DNA from: Amphibalanus amphitrite
Taxonomy: Eukaryota > Arthropoda > Thecostraca > Balanomorpha > Balanidae
DNA: 64,000 nt
Direction: 5' to 3'
Assembly (NCBI RefSeq): GCF_019059575.1
Contig: NW_024881853.1
Coordinates: 1-64,000 of the forward strand
Positions within the stretch are counted from its first letter, which is position 1. Every line of letters starts with the position of its first letter. Below, one piece after another: positions 20,499 through 31,917 of the stretch. The notes below the pieces were generated by a model. That model ran no database searches. It was not told the origin of the DNA and saw only the letters and a program-made list of their open reading frames with translations. A program made the position numbers and the translations under genes.

Positions 20499-21722
20499 TT
20501 AACCCGCGCACCGACGGGGGTCTGCGCCAACTTAGAACCGACGGGGACAGCCAGTCAGGGGCTGACAGCCCCCCTGAGATCTCGAGAACGAAGCAAGATA
20601 GAGACGAGCGGTAAAAGGCATGGGGTGCGCACGGACCAGGTCTACAATTTTTACTCAGGTTACTTTTAGGTCAGGTCACGGGTGACGTCACAGGGATAAA
20701 AAGTTAAAATGGCGGCGCTAGATATGACGAAACATTTTCTCGAATAACTTTGGAAGTATCCAAGTTAGGAACAAACTGATGACACCATCGTGATCATCTC
20801 GTCAATCTGTATCGAATCATATATGTGTTGACTTCGGAAGGTCAAGGTCAAAGGTTGACCTCAGGTCACGTGATGTCAAGGTCAACATGTCTATCATTCG
20901 ATGTGCCTTGACGAGCTGAACGCGATGAGGCCCTCCGCGCGGCTGTACCGTGAGGAGTTATTTGCCAAAAATCTTTGGTGACCATTGATAACGTCACATG
21001 ACCTTACAGTTGCCCAAGAGCAAAAAATGCCTCAAGGTAGTCAAGGTTGATCGTTTTATAAGGTCATTCGTGGTAGATTGGGCCATTCCGACGCGTTTTA
21101 GTGGAAAAAAACAGGGAGTTGGTTTTTACCCATCGACTTTATAATGGGGAGGTCAAGAAATTGTCCTGACCTTATGGTCATTGATAAAACAATTCCGAGA
21201 TGAACAAATTGTAGCTACTAATGACTTCGCTACATCCTGCGACTTTCAAAGGCCTCCGTCATCTATTGTAGCTCTGACGCAGTGACAAAGTTGAAAAAGT
21301 GATTTGAGGCTGGGTCATTCGAAGTGACCTGGTGACGTGACCTTGAAAGATAGGAGGTTCAAACTTGCACACCATGTGTACAATTGACGAGAAAAAAATC
21401 ATGTCAATTATTTGAATTGGACAAATTAATTCGTATATGATGTAAGATAAAAACACCAAAACCACCCAACGTTTCGTGTTATTCACTTTTTCAAGGGTGA
21501 TATGATATCACCCTTTCAAGGGTGATATATTCATATCACCCTTGAAAAAGTGAATTACACGAAACGTTGGGTGGTTTTGGTGTTTTTATCTTACATCATA
21601 TACGAATTAAAATCATGTCAAATTTCGCGACGCTATGCGCCACGGTTTTTGCGCTATTCGCGTGAAACCTCAGGGTGGGGGCGGTCAACCGCCCCCCCCC
21701 CCCCCCGTCGGTGCGCCTGTCA
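20499..21722. mobile_element. TTAA-type MITE, copy 1 (with nested fold-back)
   Basis: The left end is TTAA followed by CCCGCGCACCGACGGGGG. The right end is CCCCCCCGTCGGTGCGC, its inverted repeat, but the last bases and TTAA are altered. Near the ends lie G-run/C-run hairpins. The body has no coding sequence, many AGGTCA or TGACCT hexamers, and motifs shared with the other copies: CATTCGATGTGCCTTGACGA near 20896 and ACTTTATAATGGGGAGGTCA near 21137. TTAA target sites and CCC starts suggest piggyBac-type mobilisation, but no transposase is present. A 201-base fold-back has inserted at 21408. Confidence 0.75.
21408..21608. mobile_element. Fold-back (long hairpin) insertion
   Basis: Two nearly perfect inverted arms of about 75 bases (about 21425-21500 and 21533-21608) surround a short middle with a repeated GGGTGATAT motif. 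The insertion is flanked on both sides by AAAATCATGTCAA (21395-21407 and 21609-21621), a 13-base direct repeat. MITE copy 2 has a single corresponding site at this place, so this is a real insertion. It has no coding capacity. The class is unknown: the target duplication is longer than in most DNA transposons and fits target-primed or unusual transposition. Confidence 0.75.
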
Positions 21723-23272
21723 TTGAAGAGCGGGTACATGATTTTGAACATTAACAGCGCCAATAATGTATAATGTCATAGCTAAATGACGTCGGATTAT
21801 AATCCGCAGTCAGTTAGCTATGAACTTGAACGCTCGAGAATTATTTTCAACGCCACGAAATACCGCTGATGACGTCATCCCACGCGTATATAGTGGATTG
21901 CAACGAATATATATTCGTCCAAATGATTATCAAGTGCTCAAATATAATCTTAATTAATAGTGTGTCAATTAACAGCAGAATCTGGTTGGTTTAAATAAAA
22001 CGCGAGCATAAGCTGACGTCCCAAGACCTTATCAGGTGGACGAGAAACAGCACAACCCTTGAAACTGCACAGTGCTCATAGACCATTGGTTGCAGAAATG
22101 TCCTACTTTCGTAATAAATATGTGAGCTACATATATATAAAAATTCACTGAAGATGGACTGAAGCGTACGGTTGATAATTTATGACGTCAGAAAACTAGG
22201 CGATAGTTGAGTTACCATCTCGGTAAATACATTATTGAAAAATTCCTTTTTGTTGTATTGGTAATCAAAAGACTCAATCAGCTGGCGCATGGTTTACTAA
22301 ACTATCCCTGTACCGGCCAGCGAAGCAGACCCAAGGCGATAGACTGGAAACGACGAACTACTGGAGTCGACGGACAAAACCTGGTGATCCCGTGACGCTT
22401 CCAGTGCACTCATTTGATGAAATTGCACCGTGCAATCGCTTTTTACGCCGCTGGATTCTAGCGTTTTACTCAATTTTGCCCGCATGACCTGAAACAGACG
22501 TCTTCTATTGCATCTTTTGCCCATTTGAAAAAAAGACACTGAGATAACTTTGCAAACGGTAGCCACACATCAAAGCATACTACACATCACGTTACTCCAT
22601 TACATAAGCGCACGCCTACCACAACTTCCACCGAATTTACATCAGGCATCCCCACTTCATGCGACTCATGTGCAAGCGACACTTTCTCTCCATAAGCTAC
22701 TGATTGGCACTTACAGTAAACATAAGCCGGCAGGGCGAGCAGGGGTGCCTTGCAGCAGTGGCTCCCCCGACCCGGCCGCTGCACAACCCGCTGAGCATTT
22801 GAGCAAGCTAGCTTATATAACCGTCCCCGTCGCCGTGTCCCCAGGCTAGGCTTCAACTCCGTTTTGGGGCGAAGGGCCGCCTGGATGGGGCATTCTCATG
22901 CTACTCAGCCATTGTAGCGGAACTGAGATGGAAATGCAGACACTTTTATATGCCCTGTGACATAATTTCAGGTAGTATGACGTCAGTATGAAGTATGAAC
23001 CATAAAACGTCTCCATGCTCTTTACGAGCTAATGTATGAAATTGGTTCTTCCACGAACAGAACGGGTCATAAATGATACAATAATGATGATTGCATATGT
23101 AGCACTTATTAGAGTTGATGGCATTGTACGATTATGTTAAATTAGTTATAATACTTTGCTAGTCTATATATTTTCCAAGACCATAAGTCTGAAAACTTAC
23201 CTGACCTGAAAATTTCAAGACCATAAGCCTGGAAACTTAAGCGCAATATCTACACCCTGGAACCTCTACCTA
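21723..23272. other. Intergenic, nothing recognised
   Basis: Mixed-composition DNA between two MITEs. Open frames near 22207-22856 overlap on both strands without motifs and are not supported as genes. A short repeated phrase (ATTTCAAGACCATAAGCCTG and a variant) occurs near 23177-23233. Confidence 0.45.
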
Positions 23273-24863
23273 TTAACCTTCCAGGCGGTGGGGGGGGGCA
23301 TTTTTTTGCCCCCCCCCTTTAGTTTTTTTAATATATCTCGAGGACCGCTGCCACCAAACTTTCAGTACCCTCCCGGGAGCAACTAGCGCACATGGTGACC
23401 AAAATTTTTTTCCAAAGGCTATGATAGGTTGGCCGCTAATGACGTCAGAGTGACGTCATTTTTGCCATTTTCGACAAAAAAAGGTTTAGCGGGAAGAGCT
23501 GTCAGGCCTACAGCTTTAGAGATACAGAAAAATGTTTCAAACATGAAAGGTGTGTAATCAAAAGGGCTACAATACTGCTGTTTCGGTTTTTCAAATTTTT
23601 TTGGGAATTTGACCCCCAAAAATCAAAAAATATATTTTTTGAATATAATAGCCAAAAAATCCAAAAAGTTTTTGAATTTCGAAAAAAACGGAATATATGT
23701 AATAGTCCCTACGGCCTTCTATCTACATACCAAATTTGAGATCGATACCTCTTTTTTTGGCCAAGTTATAGCGAAAAAACTGTTCAAAATTGATAACGTC
23801 AAATTTTCAAACTCATTTTTTTTTTAGCAATTCTAGACCTCGTAGCGCAAAACAAAGACCACCATTAGACTCCCCGTGACGAGCTGCATCGAATCAATAC
23901 CCATTTTATGCAAAAATATCAACTTTGAAATTTGACCTTTTTTGATCTGACCTTGACCTGACCTCCACCAGAAAGTGACCTAAACCGTATCTGATGGTCT
24001 TATAACCAACACCATTGAGTTGTAAATGAAAAACTGGCCATAAAACATGCATCGCATAACCTTAGTAAAGTTGGGCTCATGTGGTGACTAGAGGTGGCAA
24101 AAGATGAAAATTTTAGGAACCAGACTCGAACCAGACCCGGCTTGACATTTCTGGAACCAGTCGGACCCGGTCCTAGTTGGAACCGGAACCAGTTGGACCC
24201 GATCCCCAAAAGTCAATTAATACAAACTACTTGTAGGTATCATTAGTTGCATCATGTAAAACAGCCTATTTCCCACTGGGAATACCCATGAGCCACTGTG
24301 TGCAAAGAAACATTAACTTCATTCACTTCATATTTTGCAATAATGTGTAGTGTGCAAGACGTATAGTTTATGGTAGGACCCGGTTGGACCCGTCAGAAAA
24401 TTTCCAGGAACCGGTCTGGACCCATATGGGTCCAGACTGGTTCTTTGGACCGGGTCCTCAGGTCCACATTTTGCCACCTCTAGTGGTGACCCTTGGTGAC
24501 CTTTGGTGATCTGACCTGTGACCTGACCTGGTATGACCAGTGACCTCTTATAGCAACATATGTACTAGACAACTGACGCCTTATCGCTGATTTTCGACAA
24601 AATGCGTTTTACTCGGTGTTATAGCGCTTTCCCTAGAAGCCCCGTGAACGGTGAAACATTTAATCTTTGACTTGAGCTGTGACGTCATCGGTGACCCCGA
24701 GGTCAATGAAATTTGGTTCCTTTCAACAAATTTGACAGGGCTATCGAACACCGTTTGAATTTTCCGGATCCGTCCAGTAGTTTCGGAGATACGGGGGGGG
24801 GGCAAAAAAAATGCCCCCCCCCGCGCGGAAGGTGGCTGGGAGGCCCACCGCCTGCCGGGTTAA
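23273..24863. mobile_element. TTAA-type MITE, copy 2 (with nested hAT MITE)
   Basis: It is flanked by TTAA at 23273-23276 and 24860-24863. Ends: left CCTTCCAGGCGGTGGGGGGG; right CCCACCGCCTGCCGGG. Each end carries a hairpin of a G run, a GCATTTTTTTGC-like core and a C run, with the same core at both ends in inverted orientation. The body is AT-rich and non-coding, with TGACCT/AGGTCA hexamers near the right part. A 394-base hAT element is inserted at 24089. Without it the MITE would be about 1.19 kb. Confidence 0.75.
24089..24482. mobile_element. hAT-type MITE nested in a TTAA MITE
   Basis: Terminal inverted repeats TAGAGGTGGCAAAA and TTTTGCCACCTCTA are flanked by the perfect 8-base target duplication GTGGTGAC (24081-24088 and 24483-24490). 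An 8-base duplication with these ends defines hAT-superfamily transposition. The inside is built of degenerate GGAACC/GGACCC units and has no coding capacity, so it depends on a transposase from elsewhere. Confidence 0.9.
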
Positions 24864-24868
24864 CACTG

Positions 24869-26418
24869 TATGTATGTATGTATGTATTGACGATCAAGAG
24901 CAATCCACAATCGGCGTGGCGATTACACTCCGAGTCCGAGCTGGTTGAAGATAACACAAGAAATACCTACACAAGAAAACGCACACACTTACGGATACGA
25001 AATACACAACGCGAACGCCGAACACGCACATACTTGGTGTAACCCGCACGAAGCCGCGTTCATAACTATACACACAGACTCGTTTGCCTTTCATAGTCCA
25101 AGAGTCATGAGGCTAGCTACTATGGCTACTCTGGCTAGGCTTAAGCCCCTTTTTTACAGCACGGGCAAATCTGGCTGGAGGCAACTGCGTTAGCTCGAGG
25201 GGGAGAGTATTTAGGAGCGCCGCGGCACGGTAGGCGAATCTACGTTTTCCGGTCTCTAGTCGGGGTCGCGGTAAGTAGAAAAGGTGGTCTTGGCGAGTAG
25301 ACCTTGCTCGTGTTTGGGAATTTTTGGAAAATAGGGTCGCGATTTCCTCGGGTTCACCTCTCTGGATGGCCTTGTGCGCCGTGATAAGAGTATGGTATTC
25401 AGCCATTGTTTTAGGTGCCATCCAGCCGAGTTGGTCCCGGAGATGGGAGACATGATCAAATTTACGGCGACCGAAAATGACTCTAGCGGCAAAGTTAAGA
25501 ATTTTCTGAATGCGATCGAAGTTCTTTTGGCTACCATTACCAAATACGGAGAGACAGTACTGGATCCGTGACATGACGAGAGCCACCACTAGTGTCTTGG
25601 TGACACCGTCGGGGAGATAGTGGCGGACATGGGAGAGGCCAATTAGGAGACCCGTGCACCGGCGACTGAGCTCGGACACATGCGCGTCCCAGGACAGGGT
25701 GCCGTCGAAGATAACGCCCAGGTTGCCCACCTGCTTGCATGGCACTAGTTTGGTGTCGCGAAAAGAAACGGTGAAAGCAGGTATGCTTCTCAAATTTTGC
25801 CGACTGCCGAAAACCATGAGCTGAGTTTTAGCAGTGTTTACTTTAAGAGCATTTGCACTGAACCAATGGTCGAGAGACGCCAGTGACGCTTCCAAGCGCG
25901 AGATGAGTCCCCTAAGGTCGTTTAAAGGGCCACTCACCAACAATTGAGTATCATCAGCGTACTGGAAGACTGCTGCATCCTCAGAATAAAGTGATAGATC
26001 ATTGGAAAATACCGTGAAGAGTAAGGGACCGAGTGCCGAGCCTTGAAAGACGCCCATAGAGTTGGGGAGAGGTTGTGATAATACCCGGCGACCGGACTCG
26101 TCCTTCAATGACACACTCTGTGTGTGACCCTGGAGATAAGCGGCGAACCAGGATGTCTCTATGCCGTGCATTGCCAATTTAGCGAGTAATAACTCATGGT
26201 TGATGACATCAAAACATTTGCTTAAATCAATAAGGCATAGCATAGAGACATCCCCCCTATCGGTGGCGGCCAGGATTTGGTCACTGACGGATAGAAGTGC
26301 TGTCTCAGTTGAGTGCCGGGGTCGGAAACCGTGCTGGGTATTGGCCAGAAGATGGTTTTGGGAGAGATAGCGATAGAGCTGTTTGTGAATGACTCGCTCG
26401 ACCACCTTCGACCACCTT
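24869..26418 (-). mobile_element. 5'-truncated LINE
   Basis: This is the 3' part of a non-LTR retrotransposon. It has the reverse transcriptase frame (26405-25113), a short 3' UTR, and a tail of CATA repeats (minus strand) at about 24869-24890, ending a few bases from the TTAA of the neighbouring MITE. At the 5' break a 10-base unit (GACCACCTTC on the + strand) is doubled at 26399-26418, a typical trace of 5' truncation during target-primed insertion. Upstream domains (endonuclease, ORF1) are missing. It cannot move by itself. Confidence 0.8.
25113..26405 (-). CDS. Partial LINE reverse transcriptase (CR1/Jockey-like)
   Basis: The 430 codons begin inside the reverse transcriptase domain; the first codon is a break, not a true start. 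Motifs seen: QHGFRPRHSTETALL near 24-38, motif A CLIDLSKCFD with its Asp near 60, a QGSALGPLLF motif near 121-130, and the catalytic YADD at 149-152. A thumb-like region and a C-terminal segment with RIQ...R follow. The order and motifs are those of CR1/Jockey/L2-group LINEs; I cannot place the clade exactly. The reading frame has no internal stop, so the insertion is fairly recent, but the truncated 5' end lacks the endonuclease needed for movement. Confidence 0.85.
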   Translation of the reverse strand: MVERVIHKQLYRYLSQNHLLANTQHGFRPRHSTETALLSVSDQILAATDRGDVSMLCLIDLSKCFDVINHELLLAKLAMHGIETSWFAAYLQGHTQSVSLKDESGRRVLSQPLPNSMGVFQGSALGPLLFTVFSNDLSLYSEDAAVFQYADDTQLLVSGPLNDLRGLISRLEASLASLDHWFSANALKVNTAKTQLMVFGSRQNLRSIPAFTVSFRDTKLVPCKQVGNLGVIFDGTLSWDAHVSELSRRCTGLLIGLSHVRHYLPDGVTKTLVVALVMSRIQYCLSVFGNGSQKNFDRIQKILNFAARVIFGRRKFDHVSHLRDQLGWMAPKTMAEYHTLITAHKAIQRGEPEEIATLFSKNSQTRARSTRQDHLFYLPRPRLETGKRRFAYRAAALLNTLPLELTQLPPARFARAVKKGLKPSQSSHSS

Positions 26419-27084
26419 CATAAAAGCTCAAAATTTCTTGGCATGTGCCCAAAAGATGTAAGAAAAGTCTCATTGTGTCTAAAGCGAATTGGAGCACAGG
26501 TCAAGGTCAAGGTCAGGTCACCAAAGGTCACACAAAGTCGAATTTTCAAAATAACATTTAAATACCGTGTGACACATGTTTTTGGGGTAGTTTTGGACGT
26601 AGAACACGACGGTGGCAAGAATTTGGAGATTTGACCCCCGCAAAATGGTGAAAAAGTAAAAAAAAGGGGTTAAAAATTCGAAATTTTCAAAATTCAAAAT
26701 TTTGAATTCAAAACATGCTATCTGATGCAGTTTTATCTCAGGATTCCAAAAATGTCTTTTGTTTTGCTCTACGACCCCTATAAGTACCAAAAATTTGAGT
26801 TTGAAAAATAAAATTGGATATTTTGTTACTTTTTGCGCCCTCTATAGCAACCAAATATTGAGCTACGGACTTGAAATTTTGCATGCTGATTCTTCTTTTG
26901 ATGCCCGAGGACAACTTGTCTCATTTTTTTGAAAAATTCAAATTTTTGAAAAAATCAAATTTTTCTCAAAATTTGGTTTGACATTTTGGACCCCTAAAAC
27001 TCAAAATTTTGAAAATCCGAGATAGCCATCTTGTAGAAAATTCAATTTTCTATCGTTTGAGCCCTGAAAATTGCAAATTGCTTC
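26419..27084. other. Decayed MITE-like body
   Basis: AT-rich DNA with runs of TTCAAAATTTTGAA type and a short AGGTCAAGGTCAAGGTCAGG cluster near 26500. It resembles the bodies of the TTAA MITEs (phrases such as TTTGACCCCC), but no intact left end is seen. It leads into the satellite. Confidence 0.4.
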
Positions 27085-28597
27085 ATTTATATATCCTACA
27101 ATAGGCAGGGGAGGGTCGATGCGAAGCCTTATATTCGCGATGGTGCAAAAACGGGGATGCGCATCGCGCTGAACTTTACAATAGCTTCTACAGGGGCATA
27201 TTGTGATCGTATTCATAACCAAATTCATTGGGATCACTCACTTGATCCTATATATAGTAAGCTTGCAGCTTGCAGCTTGCAGCATGTTTCAAAAATATTA
27301 GAGAAAATATTAAAGATGTATTAAATTGTACGTTTATAAAAATGTAACTTCGGGCACCTAATTTTGACGGTATAAAAAGATTGGGCTAGTGTTGCACTTT
27401 CCAACCGTAGTCGATTTTGTATTCTTTTCCCTGCTAGTTTAAGAAATATAGCCTTCAATATGAGAGGTTCTATATCTTACAACAGGCAGGGGAGGGTCGA
27501 TGCGAAGCCTTATTTTCGCGATAGTGCAAAAACGGGGATGCGCAGCGCGCTGAACTTTACAATAGTTTCTACAGGGGCATATTGTGATCGTATTCATAAC
27601 CGAATTCATTGGGATCACTCACTTGATCCTATATATAGTAAGCTTGCAGCATGTTTCAAAAATATCAGAGGACATATTAAGGATACATTGAATTATATTT
27701 TTTTCAAACATGTGATTTCGTGCACCTAATTCTGACGGCATAATAAGATTGCGCTGGTGTTGTAGTTTCCAACCGTAGTCGATTTCTTCTGCTTTTCCCT
27801 GCTAGTTTAAGAAATATAGCCTTCAATATGAGGGGTTCTATATCCTACAACAGGCAGGGGAGGGTCGATGCGAAACCTTATTTTCGCGACAGTGCAAAAA
27901 CGGGGTTGCCCAGCGCGCTGAACTTTACAATAGCTTCTACAGGGGCATGTTGTGATCGTATTCATAAACGAATTCATTGGGATCACTCACTTGATCCTAT
28001 AAAAAGTGAGCTTGCAGCATTTTTCAAAAATATTAGAGGAAATACTAAGGATACATTGAGTTACATTTCTTTCAAACATGTGATTTCGGGCACCTAATTA
28101 TGACGGCATAGTAAGATTGGGCTAGTGTTGTACTTTCCAACCGTAGTCGATTTTTTTCTGCTTTTCCCTGCTAGTTTAAGAAATATAGCCTTCAATATGA
28201 GGGTTTCTATATCCTACAACAGGCAGGGGAGGGTCGATGCGAAACCTTATTTTCGCGACAGTGCAAAAACGGGGATGCCCAGCGCTCTGAACTTTACAAT
28301 ACCTTCTACAGGGGCATATTGTGATCGTATTCATAACCGAATTCATTGGGATCACTCACTTGATCCTATATATAGTAAGCTTGCAGCAGGTTTCAAAAAT
28401 ATTAGAGGAAATATTAAAGATGTATTAAATTATACGTTTATAAAAATGTAACTTCGGGCACCTAATTTTGACGGTATAAAAAGATTGGGCTAGTGTTACA
28501 CTTTCCAACCGTAGTCGATTTTGTATGCTTTTCCCTGCTAGTTTAAGAAATATATCCTTCAATATGAGGGGTTCTATATCCTACAACAGGCAGGGGA
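27085..28597 (+). repeat. Tandem satellite, unit about 367 bases
   Basis: Four units plus the start of a fifth. The phrase CAACAGGCAGGGGAGGG or near variants recurs near 27100, 27480, 27848, 28217 and 28583, a spacing of 366-370 bases. Units differ by scattered substitutions, and the first contains a small extra GCTTGCA repeat. Each unit has an open frame of about 89 codons, but amino-acid changes are free between copies, so I do not call a gene. The part GGCAGGGGAGGGTCGATGCG matches the inner end of the TTAA MITE at 59427, as does the following TTCGCGATAGTGCAAAAACG. Confidence 0.9.
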
Positions 28598-29474
<877 letters not shown>

Positions 29475-29696
29475 AAAATATAATCAAAAAAAGTAACCGT
29501 ACTCTCATAATTAAAATCAAAAATCTTAAAAAAGGTCAGATAATCTCGAGGAGCTTTCGGCTTACGCCTTCTTCAACTCGCTCTCATATAACTCGCTCTC
29601 ATCTCTCATCTCGATAATCCTCGAGATTATCTGGCCTTTTTTAAGATTTTTGATTTTAATTATGAGAGTACGGTTACTTTTTTTGATTATATTTTT
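29475..29696. repeat. Long inverted repeat (fold-back)
   Basis: Arms at about 29475-29552 and 29619-29696 are 78 bases each and nearly perfect complements; I see one mismatch. The loop is 66 bases. The flanks both carry ATGAAACTTACTCTC (near 29458 and 29746). A transcript would form a long hairpin. It could be a fold-back transposon or a MITE. Confidence 0.8.
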
Positions 29697-29755
29697 AAGT
29701 ATGTCTATGTCTCTCAAAACAGTGCTCACAACAATTCAGACTAATGAAACTTACT

Positions 29756-29775
29756 CTCTCTCTCTCCTCTCTCTC

Positions 29776-29855
<80 letters not shown>
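29756..29855 (+). repeat. CT microsatellite
   Basis: About 100 bases of CT dinucleotides, slightly impure in the first third. Confidence 0.97.
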
Positions 29856-29857
<2 letters not shown>

Positions 29858-31810
29858 ACATTGTTTCCAGACAGCGTGAGCTTGCGTGCATGTGTCATTT
29901 GCATGCACAACGGTGCGCATATTAGTAGCCTTATGTATGAATGCATACATGCAGATGCATGTGAAACGCATACGTTCGCCAACACTGTAAAACGCTACCC
30001 CGTGTTGAAGGCCTTCACCGCTGTTGTCGTGACCACGGCGCCGAAACGATGGGGTCTGTTGCTACGACCCTGTGTTTGAGAGAGAAAGCAGCCCCGTGCG
30101 TGTTGGTAAGTGCATGCATTGGCGTGTCCGATGCGTTGCCGGCTGGGATCTTTGTTTTCCAATCCGCCGCTGTTGGGCAATTCTTCCTGCTCTGGTGGCG
30201 GTGTTGACGCGTCCTTGTGGTGGCCGTCTTGGTCACTGGTGTTCTAGGCCGACCTGCCCGTCTGTTGTGTGTTTGTGTTTCACAGCAAGCCGTAAATGAC
30301 CATTATTTGCAGATGACTGGGCTGACCTTTTCGGGTAGGATGTTACTACTTGGCGTATACCTACGGTCAAACGGCAAACGCAGCAATGATGCTTTGCTCT
30401 CTAAGACACGCTGCTGGGTCTAGCGATTCGAGGGCACACTGATCTACAACAGCAAGATGCAGACTCTCAAGTCATAGTTCATACGAATTCAGCACGAGCA
30501 TCTACAGGCAATCCATCTGAAGTTCTTTCTAAGCTGTATATGAAATTTCAGTTACATCCTGAACTGTCGTTGTGGTATTGAAATTTGATGGAAGGAATTA
30601 TGTTACAGCAAATTTCATGCACATAAAGCATTAGTCACATGACAGCCATTACAAACATCTGGACAGCAATGAATAAAGCTGGCTTTCAAAAGTGCAGCTG
30701 ATAATGAAAATAAAATGTTGGGATATAACCTGTCTGTCCGCATGTCCGTTTGCATATTCAATGTTTCTTTGTAGTCGAAACATCAAACTGCGGTATCGAT
30801 CCGTAAAGACAGAAACGAACCAAAAACACAGATGGTGGTGATTTTCCGAATGACAGCTATTTTGCAGCGTTTTATGAAATTTTCAGGCTTTACTGGGAGA
30901 CCGTTACGTTCTCAGAAGCAGGCGTTCACTGTAATAATAAGAAATTACCGAGCTCACAAAATTCAGAAGTGATTTAGAAGTTCTAAAAAGTGATAATAAA
31001 AACATTACAGATATTTATCCATTCAATCTTGAGAAATTGAGTGTAAGTCTCTCTACCAATATCCATCAACTCATATGTCTCATCTAGATCCAGATCCATG
31101 TGATTAGTATCCTGGATCTGTTTTCTTCGATCGAAATGCCTATGTGGCACTGCTCGTCATCTCCACGCCCCCGAAACCAGCCGCCCGATCCAGCTGCCAA
31201 TGTCGTCATCGCCTGACCAGCTCCCATCACGGCGAATTGTGTGCACCGTTCACCCCAGCGGCTATTGTGGTCCTTTGCACCAGGGCGAATGGGTTTATAG
31301 CTGATGAGCACGTCCTCTGGCCGACCTCGAGACGACCCGATCCCCGGGAGCGGTTGTGAATGACGGTGACGTCAAACCTGCAGATGGTGTGTGACGTCAG
31401 AATGAACAGAATGCCGAGATTCGCCGAAACGGCGCAGCAACCAATCAGTGCTGTGGTAGCCCTCGGCTAAACTTAGCTCGAAAGCCTGTCATTAGCTTCT
31501 GTGGTAATAAGGTTTTGAAGGCTATTTTGATTCTTTTGGATGCCTTTGTTTGGGGTTGGGCTTTGGTGTTCTGAAAAATGCTCTGGCACACTGATTTTCC
31601 ATTCCGTTTTGTTTTAAGCCTGTAGGAGTTTTTATCAGGAAAGTCAACAATGTTTGCGTTGCGCATATCATTTTGAAATAAAAATGCTAATTATTTAGTC
31701 CATACACAATGCACATAGGTATTCCAAAATAACGACTCAACGCTTACAAGTGATAAAACTGTATGCTTTGGAGTTCACTAAACAGCAGGGAATGTGCTTC
31801 CATTCACTAG
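29856..31810. other. Intergenic, no supported gene
   Basis: Parts near 30000-30300 and 31140-31360 are GC-richer with short frames on both strands, none with recognisable motifs. They could hold untranslated or short exons, but I cannot support one. Confidence 0.4.
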
Positions 31811-31917
31811 GTCACGTGTCCTCCGTGCACCAAGGGGTCACGTGCACCCGGCAGACATCGGCTGTCGGTCACGTGACACTGACTGACAGTCACGTGACGC
31901 GCCATATGTGACGTCAC
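31811..31917. promoter_or_regulatory. Cluster of four CACGTG E-boxes and a CRE
   Basis: CACGTG occurs at 31813, 31839, 31870 and 31891, each preceded by GT (GTCACGTG, twice as the full palindrome GTCACGTGAC). TGACGTCAC follows at 31909. These are consensus sites for bHLH-zipper factors (USF, Myc/Max, MITF/TFEB) and for CREB/ATF. Four within 85 bases is far above chance. GC-richer DNA follows, so this may be a promoter reading to the right, but no gene start is recognised. Confidence 0.5.

Noticed and set aside
27460..28451. Family of 89-108-codon genes in tandem
   Set aside because: They follow the satellite period and amino-acid changes between units show no constraint visible by eye.
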